A DNA stretch of 42,654 nt, from the NCBI GenBank assembly GCA_009733575.1, contig ML769846.1:1-42654 (forward strand), in the 5' to 3' direction. The notes under the pieces are model-generated. The model did not search any database. It worked only from the letters and a program-made list of their open reading frames with translations, and had not been told where the DNA came from. Positions 30,200 through 39,826 of the stretch are shown here, piece by piece. How positions within the stretch are numbered: the first letter of the stretch is position 1; each line of letters opens with the position of its first letter. Origin of the DNA: Gymnopus androsaceus JB14. Lineage: Eukaryota > Basidiomycota > Agaricomycetes > Agaricales > Omphalotaceae. The position numbers and the translations under genes are program-made.

Positions 30200-32580
30200 T
30201 GAGGTTGTGCTAATTTTTTCTTTAAGTTTCTTCGTGTTGTGTCTGTCGGAGGTGGGGGGGGTGAGTGAGTAGGCGGTGTGTAGGCTTCCCGTGAGCGTAG
30301 CCTGTGATAGGTCGTAGTACGGGCTGGTGGGATCAAGAGTTCGCGAACACTGTCGTTCTGAGCGCGCTGAAGTGGGGTGTGTGCGGTGCTTTTGCATTAT
30401 GGCGGTTTCTTGTGGTTGATTACATGTGGTGTGAGTGACTAGGGAATTTCGAGTTCCTCCGTTCGTGCCGTCTGATGCTCTATCTTGATCACTAGTTTAG
30501 TCTAGCGCGTGGGGTGTAGGGTACTTATGTTTCCTATCGGGTCTCGTGTAGGTAAAAGTTGGTGCGTGAGGGGTGTTGCGCGGCAGGGATGTCCGAAGCA
30601 CTGAGGGTTGCTGGATGCTAGGCTATGTGGGTGTAAAGGGCATGTCGTGTGGGGGTTGAGGTGCGAGATGCTGGTGCTTGATGTGAGAGGAGTGTGGGGG
30701 GTTGTGAGCGCGTTGTGTGGATTTCGTTTGGTAATGCTGTGTTTGTTTGTAATGCTGACTCTGTCAGTATTCTGTTGCCAGCGCCTTGCGGGTGGTCTGT
30801 TTGTGATGGTTGCAGTCTTTGTCTTAGGTATGCGTGGTAGCCCAGTGTTCGTATCTGATGATGGAGTTGGTGCTGAGGGTGGCGAACGTTAAGGGAATGA
30901 CTCGGGTTAGGCAGTCTTCAGGGAGAGGGGTTGGCGAGTGATATGCAGAGTGTCGGCCGGGTGGGCGCGTGGAGGTTTGTACGGTGTGTCGGCAGGTAAG
31001 GGGCCCGGGTGACGTGATGGTGTTGCGTGTGGAGTGCGGGGTGGATTCTTGTGTGTTGTGTTGATTGAGTGGGTGCCGTGCTGTCGGGATTGGATGTGTG
31101 GAGGTGTGCTGTGGCGCGAGGGTGGGCGTGGTGTGCGGTGGGAGTGCGGTGTTCGGTGGTTGCGGTCGGTGCTGTCATACGTGTTGAATCCGTTGCGGAG
31201 TTCCGCGCTGAGTGTTGGTTTTGAGTTTGTGCGATAGCCGTTCGGATGGCGTGCATGAGGCGAGGGGGTGCGGTGCGTGTGTTTGGTATCGGGGGATGTG
31301 GTGTATGTTTGTTCTGCATAGTTTAGGTCGGGCGTATGGGTCCGGTGATGTGTGTTGTTTGTGTTCTGTTTGAGGGTTTTGTGTTTCGGTAGGCGGCTTC
31401 GTACGCGTGCGATGAGACGTGGCGTGAGCTGGTCGGTGAGCGTGGTGGGGTGATGGCGGACGGTGGGTGAAGGGTGAGTAGGGATGAATGGCGGCGGTTC
31501 TAAGCCGGCGGAAGCAGGTCAGTGCTGAGTTTCTTGGTGTGGTGGTTTCGCGCCGAGCCTTTGGGCTTCAGGTCTGGTGTTCGCTTGCCTTGTCGCCTTT
31601 TGTGGCTGGGTGTGTGGTCCAACCTGTTGGGTAGGGTAGTGCGATTTATGTTTGCCGTGTGTGTGTGATGTTGTGCGGTGGCGGTAGACGTTGAGGTGTT
31701 ATCGTGAGGAGCGCGCGCGGCGAAGGTTTGGGGTGGGCGATGTCTGGGCTGGCTGTTTTTTGGTTACTGGGATGGGTGGGGCTGTGCGCAGTTGGTGCGT
31801 GTCTTCTCGTGATGGGGTGGTGGGGTGTTAGCTAGTGGATGTTACAGATGTTAGTGGATGTGTTCGCTTTGGTTTTTCTGTCGGTGTACTTTTTGTGTGG
31901 TGTGTTGTGTGTGTGGTCCTACTATCATGAATTACTCTCTATTCTTTATTATGCACCTTCACCCTTCTTCACCCACATTTCAACAACTCATTCATCTTTT
32001 CCTCTTCTTCAATCCTTTTCAATTTCCCTCATCTTCATCTTCTAATCACTATTATCTTTTTATTTATACTTCTATTATATCATTTTTCTATTAACCCTCC
32101 ATCATATACCTTTTAACTCTCCTATCTCTTTTCTTTTATTATACCTCCCTCTTAAGTGAGAATTCCCATCACATTTTACTATCATTTTATCCAAATTTCA
32201 GTTTTACTCACATGGGAGGTGTAAGATTTCGGTAGATGGGGTTCGGAGGAGTTTGGTGCTGTGTGGCTGCCTCTGTCATTTCTTTCGTTCGAGTGTTTCC
32301 GCTTGGGCTGAGGGCTAGTTCTTTGCTGTGTTGGCTGCGTCGGTGTGCTTGAGCGTGTGGGGGGGTGTGGGGGGGGGGGGTGTGCTTCTGTACTCGATGT
32401 GTGGGGGGTGGGGGCGTGGGTGGCTGTGGTCTACGGAGAGGGGGGCGGCGGGGCGGTGGGTCGGGCCGGTGTTGAAGTCAACTGGGGTGGGCGGCGGGGG
32501 TGGCCCCTTTGGCGTGGGGCGGGTCGGTACAATTGTCTTGGCTTTTGCGGAGGTTTTGCGGGATGCAACCAGTCACTTTC
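30200..32580. other. strand-skewed low-complexity stretch (G/T-rich, then G-free, then G/T-rich)
   Basis: 30230-31920 and about 32215-32580 are strongly G/T-rich on the + strand (positions 31081-31140 contain 33 G, 16 T, 7 C and 4 A). Between them 31954-32155 contains no G at all for 202 nt. The G-free part aligns with exon 4 of the zinc-finger gene. Poly-G runs of 7 and 12 occur at 32359-32365 and 32369-32380. The many small open frames here are compositional, and I call none of them genes. Confidence 0.75.
31945..32212 (+). pseudogene. G-depleted copy of the zinc-finger gene exon 4
   Basis: It aligns with about 36117-36390: CACCCTTCTTCACCCACATT against CACCCTTCGTCACCCACATT, CAATCCTTTTCAA shared, CTCATCTTCATCTTCTAATC against CTCATCTTCATCGTCTAATC, CCCATCACATTTTACT against CCCATCACGGTGACGG. 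Nearly every G of the parent is T (sometimes A or missing), while C, A and T positions are kept. The intron just upstream (TCCTACTATCA) is also recognisable at about 31917. Confidence 0.8.
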
Positions 32581-33230
32581 CTAGAGGCTGATCGTTCATA
32601 GGCGTTTCCATTAGTTACTGCTGGATTTGCCATCTAACAGCGGTTGTTATAGCTCTTCCCTAATTGGGAAACCTAGAAGCCCACATTTTCGAGGGCTGGT
32701 CAAGAACTTTTGCTGTACGAACATTCCTTGCCCAAGCAGTCTTAACTCACTCTCTCTGTATGTCCAAACCATAATTACATGTTTGCCATCTCGGAATTCT
32801 CTACCGACCATTGGGTGGCAGAATGTTTAGGGCTGGGAGGTCTTAGAATCCAGGTGCTAACTATGTTGGGAAGATCGACCTGTAAGAGATTGTCACTATC
32901 AAAACTGGTTGTAGGTATATCAAAACTTTTTCGTTCTCGCACAGAATCGTCTACCTTTACTCGTATCCATAGATTAACGTATCGGCAACTTCTTGTCGTG
33001 ACAGTATCTCACACCTTCCTAATGTAAGTGCTGGTGGCAGTTGATCACTTTCTGTGATGGGGTTAATAGCTACCGATCACGTGCCTACTTCTAGCCAGTG
33101 GCGCCCTCCAATCCGTGGTCGAGTCGTAGAGTTGGCAGAATGGAATGCGATGGATATTGCTACTAGATCTTTACTATGAACGAATCGAAACCTCGTCTCT
33201 CTCAGCACTGCGATTATCTCTTTCTTTCCT
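32581..33230. other. unique spacer between the skewed stretch and kinase copy D
   Basis: Composition returns to normal at about 32580. I found no gene, no repeat shared with the rest of the window and no element ends. Open frames at 32627-33027 lack motifs. Confidence 0.45.
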
Positions 33231-33268
33231 GAGTCACTCGCTTGAATTGACTCAGTTTCCGGATCCAG

Positions 33269-34007
33269 CTGCGATTATTGATGAGCCTGCACGTCAATGC
33301 ATCACACCTCCAACTGTATGTGCACCCGAAATCATGTTCAAGGATGGTGACCTCAGGAGTCTTCAATTGCTTCTCCGACATTCGCGAGTGATATCTGGTC
33401 TCTCGCATGCGTCGCAAGTAATCGCTTCCTCATGCCTTCTATTTACTGATTATCCCTGTTTAGATATTTTATATAGTAAATACGCACCAAATCTTCTACA
33501 GTGCAGCACCAAACACTACGCCCACCTCCGAGACATGGCCAAGTTGTGCGGTGAAATTCCCTTGGAATGGCAGGAACATCTACCTGGACTCGACAGTGGT
33601 ACGTACTAACTTGACCGATTCCTACCTTTCATACTAACTCTAATAATAATCTTGGAGAGCTGTCACCAGCGACGACAGATGCAGAATGGACAGAGCGATT
33701 AGGGAGCAGAATGGACAAGCACTTTGAGGGCTTGGCGACTTGATGAAGTGGATGCTGAAGATGGATCCTGCGGCACGGCCTAGCCGCAGAGCAAGTGCTG
33801 CAGCATCCATGGCTTGAACAAAGTGATAGGCACGTCGAACGGAAGGAAGCTACCGAGGAAAGGTATGAAGGAGAAAAACCGGATTTAGTCTCATATAGGA
33901 ACACCATGGCTAGTCGGGCCAGCAAAGAGAACATACCTGACCGTCTCGAGTCCTTGATCGATAAAGACGAAGAATGTGCTACTCTCTCCGTCTCGAATGA
34001 ACCTTGA
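33269..34007 (+). pseudogene. SRPK-like kinase, copy D, 5'-truncated
   Basis: It contains only exons 3-5 (33269-33413, 33464-33598, 33670-34007), with the GC-AG intron kept. The P-loop, lysine and catalytic loop are absent, so it cannot encode a kinase. Further breaks: extra A and G in AAGGATGGTGACCTCAGGAG (about 33340-33356), an extra G at about 33519, one base missing in GAGGGCTTGGCG (about 33727-33733) and an extra C in CCTAGCCGCAGAG (about 33779). The C-terminal part (EQVLQHPW-type end, SKENIPDRLESLIDKDEE) is closest to copy B. Confidence 0.85.
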
Positions 34008-34013
34008 CTCTGC

Positions 34014-35102
34014 TTTCTTTCGAAACAGAAAATCAAAAAGGTGATGAATTGATTTCTTGGACTTTTGACGGTGTGCGTATTGAAGTTTACAAATCTTATC
34101 AATCTTGTTCTTCATCTATCACGCGAAGCCCCCCTCAATGAGGACGTCGCAAATAGATCAAACAGAAACATGAGCGATTTCTTGGACGTGCTTTATTTAT
34201 TGTAATAGAACTTTGCAGATAGTCTATATCTATAATTCCCCAGGTTCATTTTCCTTGAATCACTCAACAACTTGGTGCGTTGGTTAAAGCTGAGATATTT
34301 GGTGAAAACTGATGCCATAATAAACCGACGCTATACTATATGCCAATGTGTTTTTCAGATTTTCCAGAAGAATAGTTGATAGCTTCGAGGTTCCAAGCTG
34401 CTATGAAGATTTCCAGCCATTGAACAATCCCGACAACATATGATTTCGGATGGTTAGATTACTTGCAGTCCATATTCGACGGAGGCTGCTCGGATTCTGG
34501 AAGCGTAGGCTATCTCAGTATAGTCTAAACTAGCATAGGCAGTCGACATCGGTCCTAAAAGACTGTAAAGTGGCTGATTAAGACACATTGTAGCGAAAGT
34601 TCCAGCTTCATGCAAGCTTCATGTTGAATTCCCGACTGATTCAAAAGATATTTCGCTGTTCGTAGAGTGTGAAAGAGGATGTGAAAAAGGAATAGTTTAC
34701 GTTTACGAAGACGAAGACAAACACTGTACGTAGTATAAGCGCGCACATAGCTCCACAGGCGTCTAAGCTAGAGTGGCGCGAATCGATGACATCACGCGGG
34801 CCATCGACTTAGTATTTGTACTTGAACCGCGGCCTTTGCGTCTTTCATCCGCCATCTACTAGATCCACTCCACTAGATATCTTTCATCGAGCACAAATTC
34901 TACTACGAAAGTAAAGGCAAAGAAATACTTCAAAATCTCAAGGTACTTATCTATCGCCTCCACAGTTATTACTTACTGCGATGCTAAACCCGGAAACCAA
35001 TGCAGGGCCCCGCTCCGCACGTTCAAACTTCTCCACTTCTCTCCACAAAAAACTCCACAAAAAACTCCACAAATAATACACAGTTAGGAGTAAAGTACTA
35101 CT
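34014..35102. promoter_or_regulatory. spacer containing the zinc-finger gene promoter
   Basis: It corresponds to 29020-30120. The part next to the ATG at 35103 has the CTCCACAAAAAACTCC direct repeat (about 35041-35070) and AATAATACACAGTTAGGAG. No convincing TATA box. Its near-identity in both duplicates shows that the promoter was copied along with the truncated exon. Confidence 0.45.
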
Positions 35103-37706
35103 ATGGGTGGTGACCACAGCTGTCCTGTTTGCTCTGCGACATTTACAAGACCCCAGCACGTAGTGCGTCATATGCGGTCTCGTGAGGTTTGCTAATTTCT
35201 TCTTTGTCTTCCATTAACCATTACCTCCCAGACACCGGAGACAGACCGTACAAATGCCAACACTGCGGCGACCAATTTTCTCGTTCAGACTTGCTGTCGA
35301 GACATGTTAACAAATGTCATGCCTCCGGCTCCTCTAGCGCTAGCGGAGCACGAGGATCAACCGGAACTAGTGGTCCTAGCCGTAGAAAAGGTCTAGGGCC
35401 CAATGCAACACGAGCTACGACGAGTAAACAGGCTTGTGATCAATGCGTGCAGAATAGTTTACCTTGTGATGGCTTGTAATCCGTGTGGTAAGTCACTCTT
35501 CAGATCTTCCACGCCTTGCTATCATCTGTTCGATATCTGACCCATTTCGTAGCGAAATGCATCCAACGTAAAATACGCTGTACATTCGTCAAATTTCATA
35601 GACAAACTGCGCCGATTGGACCTGGCCATAACCCTACGAGGGTACCTAGCTCTGATGCCTCTTCATTAACGTCTTCCCATCCTTCGTCAACTTCCTTCCT
35701 CGCTCATACTGTGAATCCTTCAGCCCCGACTTTTGGAGGTTCATACCGCAGCTATGACATCTCCGGGGGAGCAGGAGGGTCTGCAGATGACGAGGCACTG
35801 GTATTGCAACCTGCACCTGATAACTCTACTTCTACCTACACTAATATATATAATCCTCGAACCCAACAGCAGCAGGCGGAGTTGCACCGTCGGGCATCGC
35901 TTCCTTCCTTCCCTGTTTCTGGGCAACCGTGGATAGCAGGATGGCCTGTTGATGCTCACGATAGCAACGCCAATCCACTGGCTCCGTTTGTTGACGCAGC
36001 GTCGCAGTCTGCGTTCGATGGTGTAGCAGATTACAAGGTGAGGATTAGTCCCTTTTTCGTTTCTCTTATGGTGATCTGACGTTCCTACTATCAAATCTAC
36101 TCTATCTCTGTAGGAGCAACCCTTCACCCTTCGTCACCCACATTCTCAACAACTGCATGCATCGTTTCCCGCTTCTGTGCAATCCTTTTCAAGTTCCTCA
36201 TCTTCATCGTCTAATCACGATTATCGTGGGGAATCTGATACTGCGAGTGATATCAGTTCTAGTAACCCGCCATCGAGACCTGGAACGTCGAGCTCGTTTG
36301 CTTTGAGTAGACCTCCCTCTGAAAATTCCCATCACGGTGACGGAGCAGGGAGCCAAGGGCATGAACCACATCATGAAATTTCGAACGCAGGCTTCTCCTC
36401 TGCATTCGGCCTCATGTCCCTCGACGATGCTGCTGTTCTCGCGGGTCTAGCAAGTGATGGGGTCGAGTTTTTTCAACGTTTGGATAGGTTGGAAACTCAG
36501 GGACAAGCTCTTCTAGCCAGTGGGGCTCAACCGGGGGCAGACAATGCGAATGCAGGGCTACGAATGAACGAAACGAACCTACGAAGCACTGGCGACCCAG
36601 ATGCTACACCGATGCCGATAGGCGAGGCGCAGGCTATGGGGCTGGCTGGGCCTACTGCGTCGTCATCTTCCTCATCTTCCCATCCTTCTCAGCAACAACG
36701 TGGGTCCCTTCGTACACGATCAAGTACTGGCGGGCCAGTCCACGGTCGCACATTCAGTCCTCATCATCCTCATAGTCCTTCCAGTCCAGCGGAGTTCGCT
36801 ACACCAGGAAGCACCAGTAAAGACGCCGAAACACGGGAGCTTCGTGATTTCTGGAAAGCCTACATGCGAACACCGCTGACTGGGCCTGTCGGCAGTCCTG
36901 GGATGCATGGTATGGGTACTGGTGGTCACGGGATGCTTTCGCCATCTTCAACCTATTCTGGTAGCGGTAACAGCTATCGTCGTCACCGCGTATCATCTCT
37001 TCCTTCTGCGAAGACGCCTACCGCTCTGAATGATGAGCAGCGCTTTGGGAATGGAGCTGGAACCGTTGGATTTAACGGATATCATGATGTTGGTGCGTAT
37101 GGACAAGCACCTGGGGCTGTTTCCACCTCGCATCAGCTCCAACATCAAGTTTCTTCCCATCCTCATCGTGGACAGGCTCCTGTAGCTGAAGGTGCTCCTC
37201 TTCCTCCTCCTCCCCCTGCCCCTTCGCATATGAGCACTATACACGGAAACGCTGAAGACCTTCGAAGTTACGAAGCTGCGGTGCTTGCACACGCACGAAC
37301 AGCCCCAGTCAATCTTAATCTTAGTATGCAGGGGAAAAGGAGGAACAAGCCAAATAGGTTCAGCGCGATGGGGCTAGATGATAGTCTATCAGGAGGAGGA
37401 GCTACATCGTCCCCTGCATCGAATCCACTCTCGTCACTTGCGAAGTCACAATTACTTTCTGCCACTCCCTTGAACGCCAGCACCCGTGGTGCTGGGACTA
37501 AAACCAAACCGCGACTGAGCCAGACTCCGGAAAGCGGCAGTCCAAGTTCGTTTACCTCTGGTGAGGAGGAATCATCTGATTCTGGTTCTGGAGAAGCATT
37601 AGTTGGAGCTAGCACTGCGTCCCGTCGTTTCTCTCGTCCTTCATACAAACGACTCGCTTCGCAGAATTTGGAAAAGGGGGGTAGTGGCAAGGTAGCGAGG
37701 GTGTGA
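35103..37706 (+). CDS. zinc-finger transcription factor with two C2H2 fingers plus a Zn2Cys6 cluster
   Basis: The exons are 35103-35181, 35232-35487, 35553-36037 and 36114-37706, about 803 aa. Residues 1-60 hold two C2H2 fingers (CPVC...H...H across intron 1, then YKCQHCGDQFSRSDLLSRHV followed by NKCH). Residues ~95-125 hold a fungal binuclear cluster (ACDQC..NSLPCDGCNPCAKCIQRKIRC) assembled across intron 2. The rest is Ser/Pro/Gly/His-rich, with a more ordered block (LMSLDDAAVLAGLASDGVEF) and poly-Pro, and no obvious fungal-specific TF middle domain. One extra T (GGCTTGT, about 35472-35476) breaks the frame inside the Zn2Cys6 cluster; with a single T the Cys spacing and intron phase become perfect, so I read it as an indel error. 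Likely a sequence-specific nuclear regulator; targets unknown. Confidence 0.88.
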
Positions 37707-38056
37707 TGAGCGGTGTCTAGAGATAGAGGTGTTTCGAAGGACTAATTAAGATTTATTCAATTGTATTCCTATACCTCAGCCTTTTTTTTCTGGTCTGGCC
37801 TACTTATTTACTTATTATCTGTGCGCCTCTTTTTTTGGATCTGGCTGCTCTCGTCACTGTACTGTACTAAAATAATAACAGCCCGTCGTCGACACACTTT
37901 CTTGAGGTTGGTCTAGCAATTTACAATTTAATTTTAGAAGCTTGTCAAAGATGCAACCCATCTTTCGAGCAAAAATCAAATCAAGATATAGGAAAATCTG
38001 GAATCGGAAGTGGAGATCGACTTTCAAGAGGTTTTGAAAGGAAGTCATCAGTTCCC
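37707..38056. other. convergent 3' region between the zinc-finger gene and FunK1 remnant
   Basis: No gene. AT-rich with runs of T (CCTTTTTTTTCTGG, CTCTTTTTTTGG), as expected for converging 3' ends. Confidence 0.5.
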
Positions 38057-39241
38057 TCACCTCGAATAACAAACCCAATCATCCAACGTATCCCGATCAA
38101 ATTCATCTTCATCATCTTCCCAATAACCCTCATCGCCTAGCTCGCCACGCAGAGGCACCCTGAAAGATCCAGAGCCTCAACTTCCTCAACCACGGCTCAA
38201 AATCTTCAAAGTACGGTTGAATAGGAAGAGTCTTGTATTGAAGCTGCTAGCAAATCAACGACCATTTATCCGCATGAATTTCCTCTTTATACCATTCCTT
38301 AAATGGGGGCGTGCTGGAATTCACTATGATGCCAGGATGATGCCAGGAGAAGCATACCGACAAGCAACCCAAGCAACGACATAGAAAAGGACTCTAATTT
38401 ATGGCGATACTTTTGAGTTATGGGCTCGTCGTCTACCAGTAGATCAAGAGACATGAATGGTATTGTCTCGAGCGGAGCAATCGATGTTGGGACACCGTTC
38501 ACTGAGTCTACAAGACAAGATTGATCAAAGTCGCTGAGATCACCGTATAGCTTGCCCTCGACGCGTCGGAACATGACATTGCTAGAACTGATGTCACGGT
38601 GTAGGATCTTAGCGTGATCATAATACAAGGATAACTTTATGAACGTCGAGCGGCATAATTTTGGTTGCAACTCACTTTCCAATATATCGTAAAAAAACCC
38701 CTCACATTTCCCAACTCTTTGATGGAACGGAGCCGTTCCAGGACAACAACGCGCATGCTTTGATGTTTATACCTATCCCAAGAAGTTTCTGAACTTGACC
38801 CGTCATCTGCTCGTATAAAATAGCTGGAAGATGTCGAAGTGCTCACCTTTGATCTGGGAATCTAGAGGCAAGGTCTGTGGCCACGTTGATACCAGTGTAA
38901 GCGCATCTTCCGAGTCCAGGCGCGGTCTGCTTTGAAACGAACTGTGCACAAGCTGCAACTTGATGACCAAATACATCTCATGGCCATCCCAGTCGCATTC
39001 CAAGTCCGCATGAGCGCAGGCGCGACAACAAGTGTGCCTCGGTCATCTTCGTCGCTCGCTCGGAAAAGAACGCGCGTCTGGAGACAGTTCGACGCGTTCC
39101 ATCATAAATTTTGAAGGTGAAACGGCAGTCGGAGTCGCTCTCGTGGGTTGAACGTGTATTTAATTGCGATTCAGAAGAGGGTTTCGGTTCGAATGTTTTC
39201 CTTCTCGGTGGGTTTCTTGGAAGATTCCAAGTCACTGGCAT
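38057..39241 (-). pseudogene. FunK1-type fungal protein kinase, frame-broken
   Basis: FunK1 (fungal-type protein kinase) is an expanded basidiomycete family related to aminoglycoside-type kinases. Reading the - strand: SRRAFFSERATKMTEAHLLSR (about 39080-39015), ECDWDGHEMYLVIKLQLVHSS (about 39000-38935), MRVVVLERLRSIKELGNVR (about 38760-38700), then the catalytic segment KILHRDISSSNVMFRR and GDLSDFDQ (VLxDFD in the family), then IPFMSLDLL and YRHKLESF (38682-38299). A Trp/Asp-rich C terminus (EGYWEDDEDEF...TLDDW) ends at 38057. These pieces lie in at least three frames, with a disturbed stretch near 38690. The catalytic HRD and DFD are present, but the number of breaks favours a decayed gene. 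A further 5' part may extend to about 39680. Confidence 0.75.
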
Positions 39242-39826
39242 CTGCTACCGTTTCAGTAAACCTGTACTGGAAACGCGAAACGAAAGACATACCGTTTGCT
39301 CTGCATCTTTACGCTGCTTGATCCCATCTAGATCTAATGATCTAGTGGCTGTAGCTGCTTGGGATGCGAGATAAACATGTACCATCTTCTCTGCACCTTT
39401 TACGCCGCTCAATTTCAAGGGTATTGGCGATAGGCTGGATTGCGTCAGTCAAGCTATTTTGTTCCATCGAGATGTTGATTATGATCAATATACGAAGGAC
39501 GCGCTAATGGCGCTATGCAATACCTCCCAACTTCTTCTTCGTAAACACACTGGTCACGGCGGAGCCATCTACAGATGATTCCTCTAGATTTATCGCCTTT
39601 TATCGCACGAAAGGAGCGTCCAAAAGGCTGTGAGTGGATGTTGTTTTTAAATCTATCGCTCATCGAGCATCTGGAGCACCTCAAACAAAGGAAGAGGATG
39701 GATTTCTACCGAGTGGCTAGGACAGAATGAACTGAGCAAACAAACGTGGATGTGTGACCAAAAGAGGAAGGATTTGGCCATTTTGGGATTTGAAGGCCGT
39801 AATTTACATAATTCTATACCTCTGTT
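39242..39826. other. spacer before IME4, possible FunK1 5' remnant
   Basis: A - strand frame at 39454-39684 (SDRFKNNIHSQPFGRSFRAI...) might be the N-terminal part of the FunK1 gene, but it has no diagnostic motif. The IME4 promoter must lie in the last ~150 bp; no TATA box with good context. Confidence 0.4.

Larger units (their letters stand above)
28245..30200 (+). repeat. segmental duplication, copy 1 (kinase 3' half, spacer, zinc-finger exon 1)
   Basis: About 1.95 kb that matches 33231-35182 almost base for base, including introns and the 1.1-kb spacer. Differences are mainly short indels (for example ATAAATGATAAAACTGACGC against ATAATAAACCGACGC). The left edge falls inside kinase intron 2 at GAGTCACTCGCTTG. 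The right edge is at the end of the zinc-finger first exon, where similarity collapses abruptly. Confidence 0.85.
33231..35182 (+). repeat. segmental duplication, copy 2
   Basis: The direct-repeat partner of 28245-30200. It starts in kinase intron 2 (GAGTCACTCGCTTGAATTGACTCAG) with unrelated DNA to the left, and on the right continues into the complete zinc-finger gene. Confidence 0.85.

Noticed and set aside
30608..31319. Open frames of 60-130 codons on both strands in the G/T-rich region
   Set aside because: They follow from the lack of A (few stop codons) in skewed sequence; residues are monotonous (His/Thr/Pro or Val/Gly/Trp/Cys), with no motif or intron support.
31945..32212. Repeat-induced point mutation as the cause of the G-free block
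   Set aside because: RIP changes C to T on either strand; here C is retained and G is mostly replaced by T, which does not fit.
32359..32380. Telomeric repeat or telomere-proximal DNA
   Set aside because: The G runs are irregular, with no TTAGGG-type repeat units, and ordinary genes follow on both sides.
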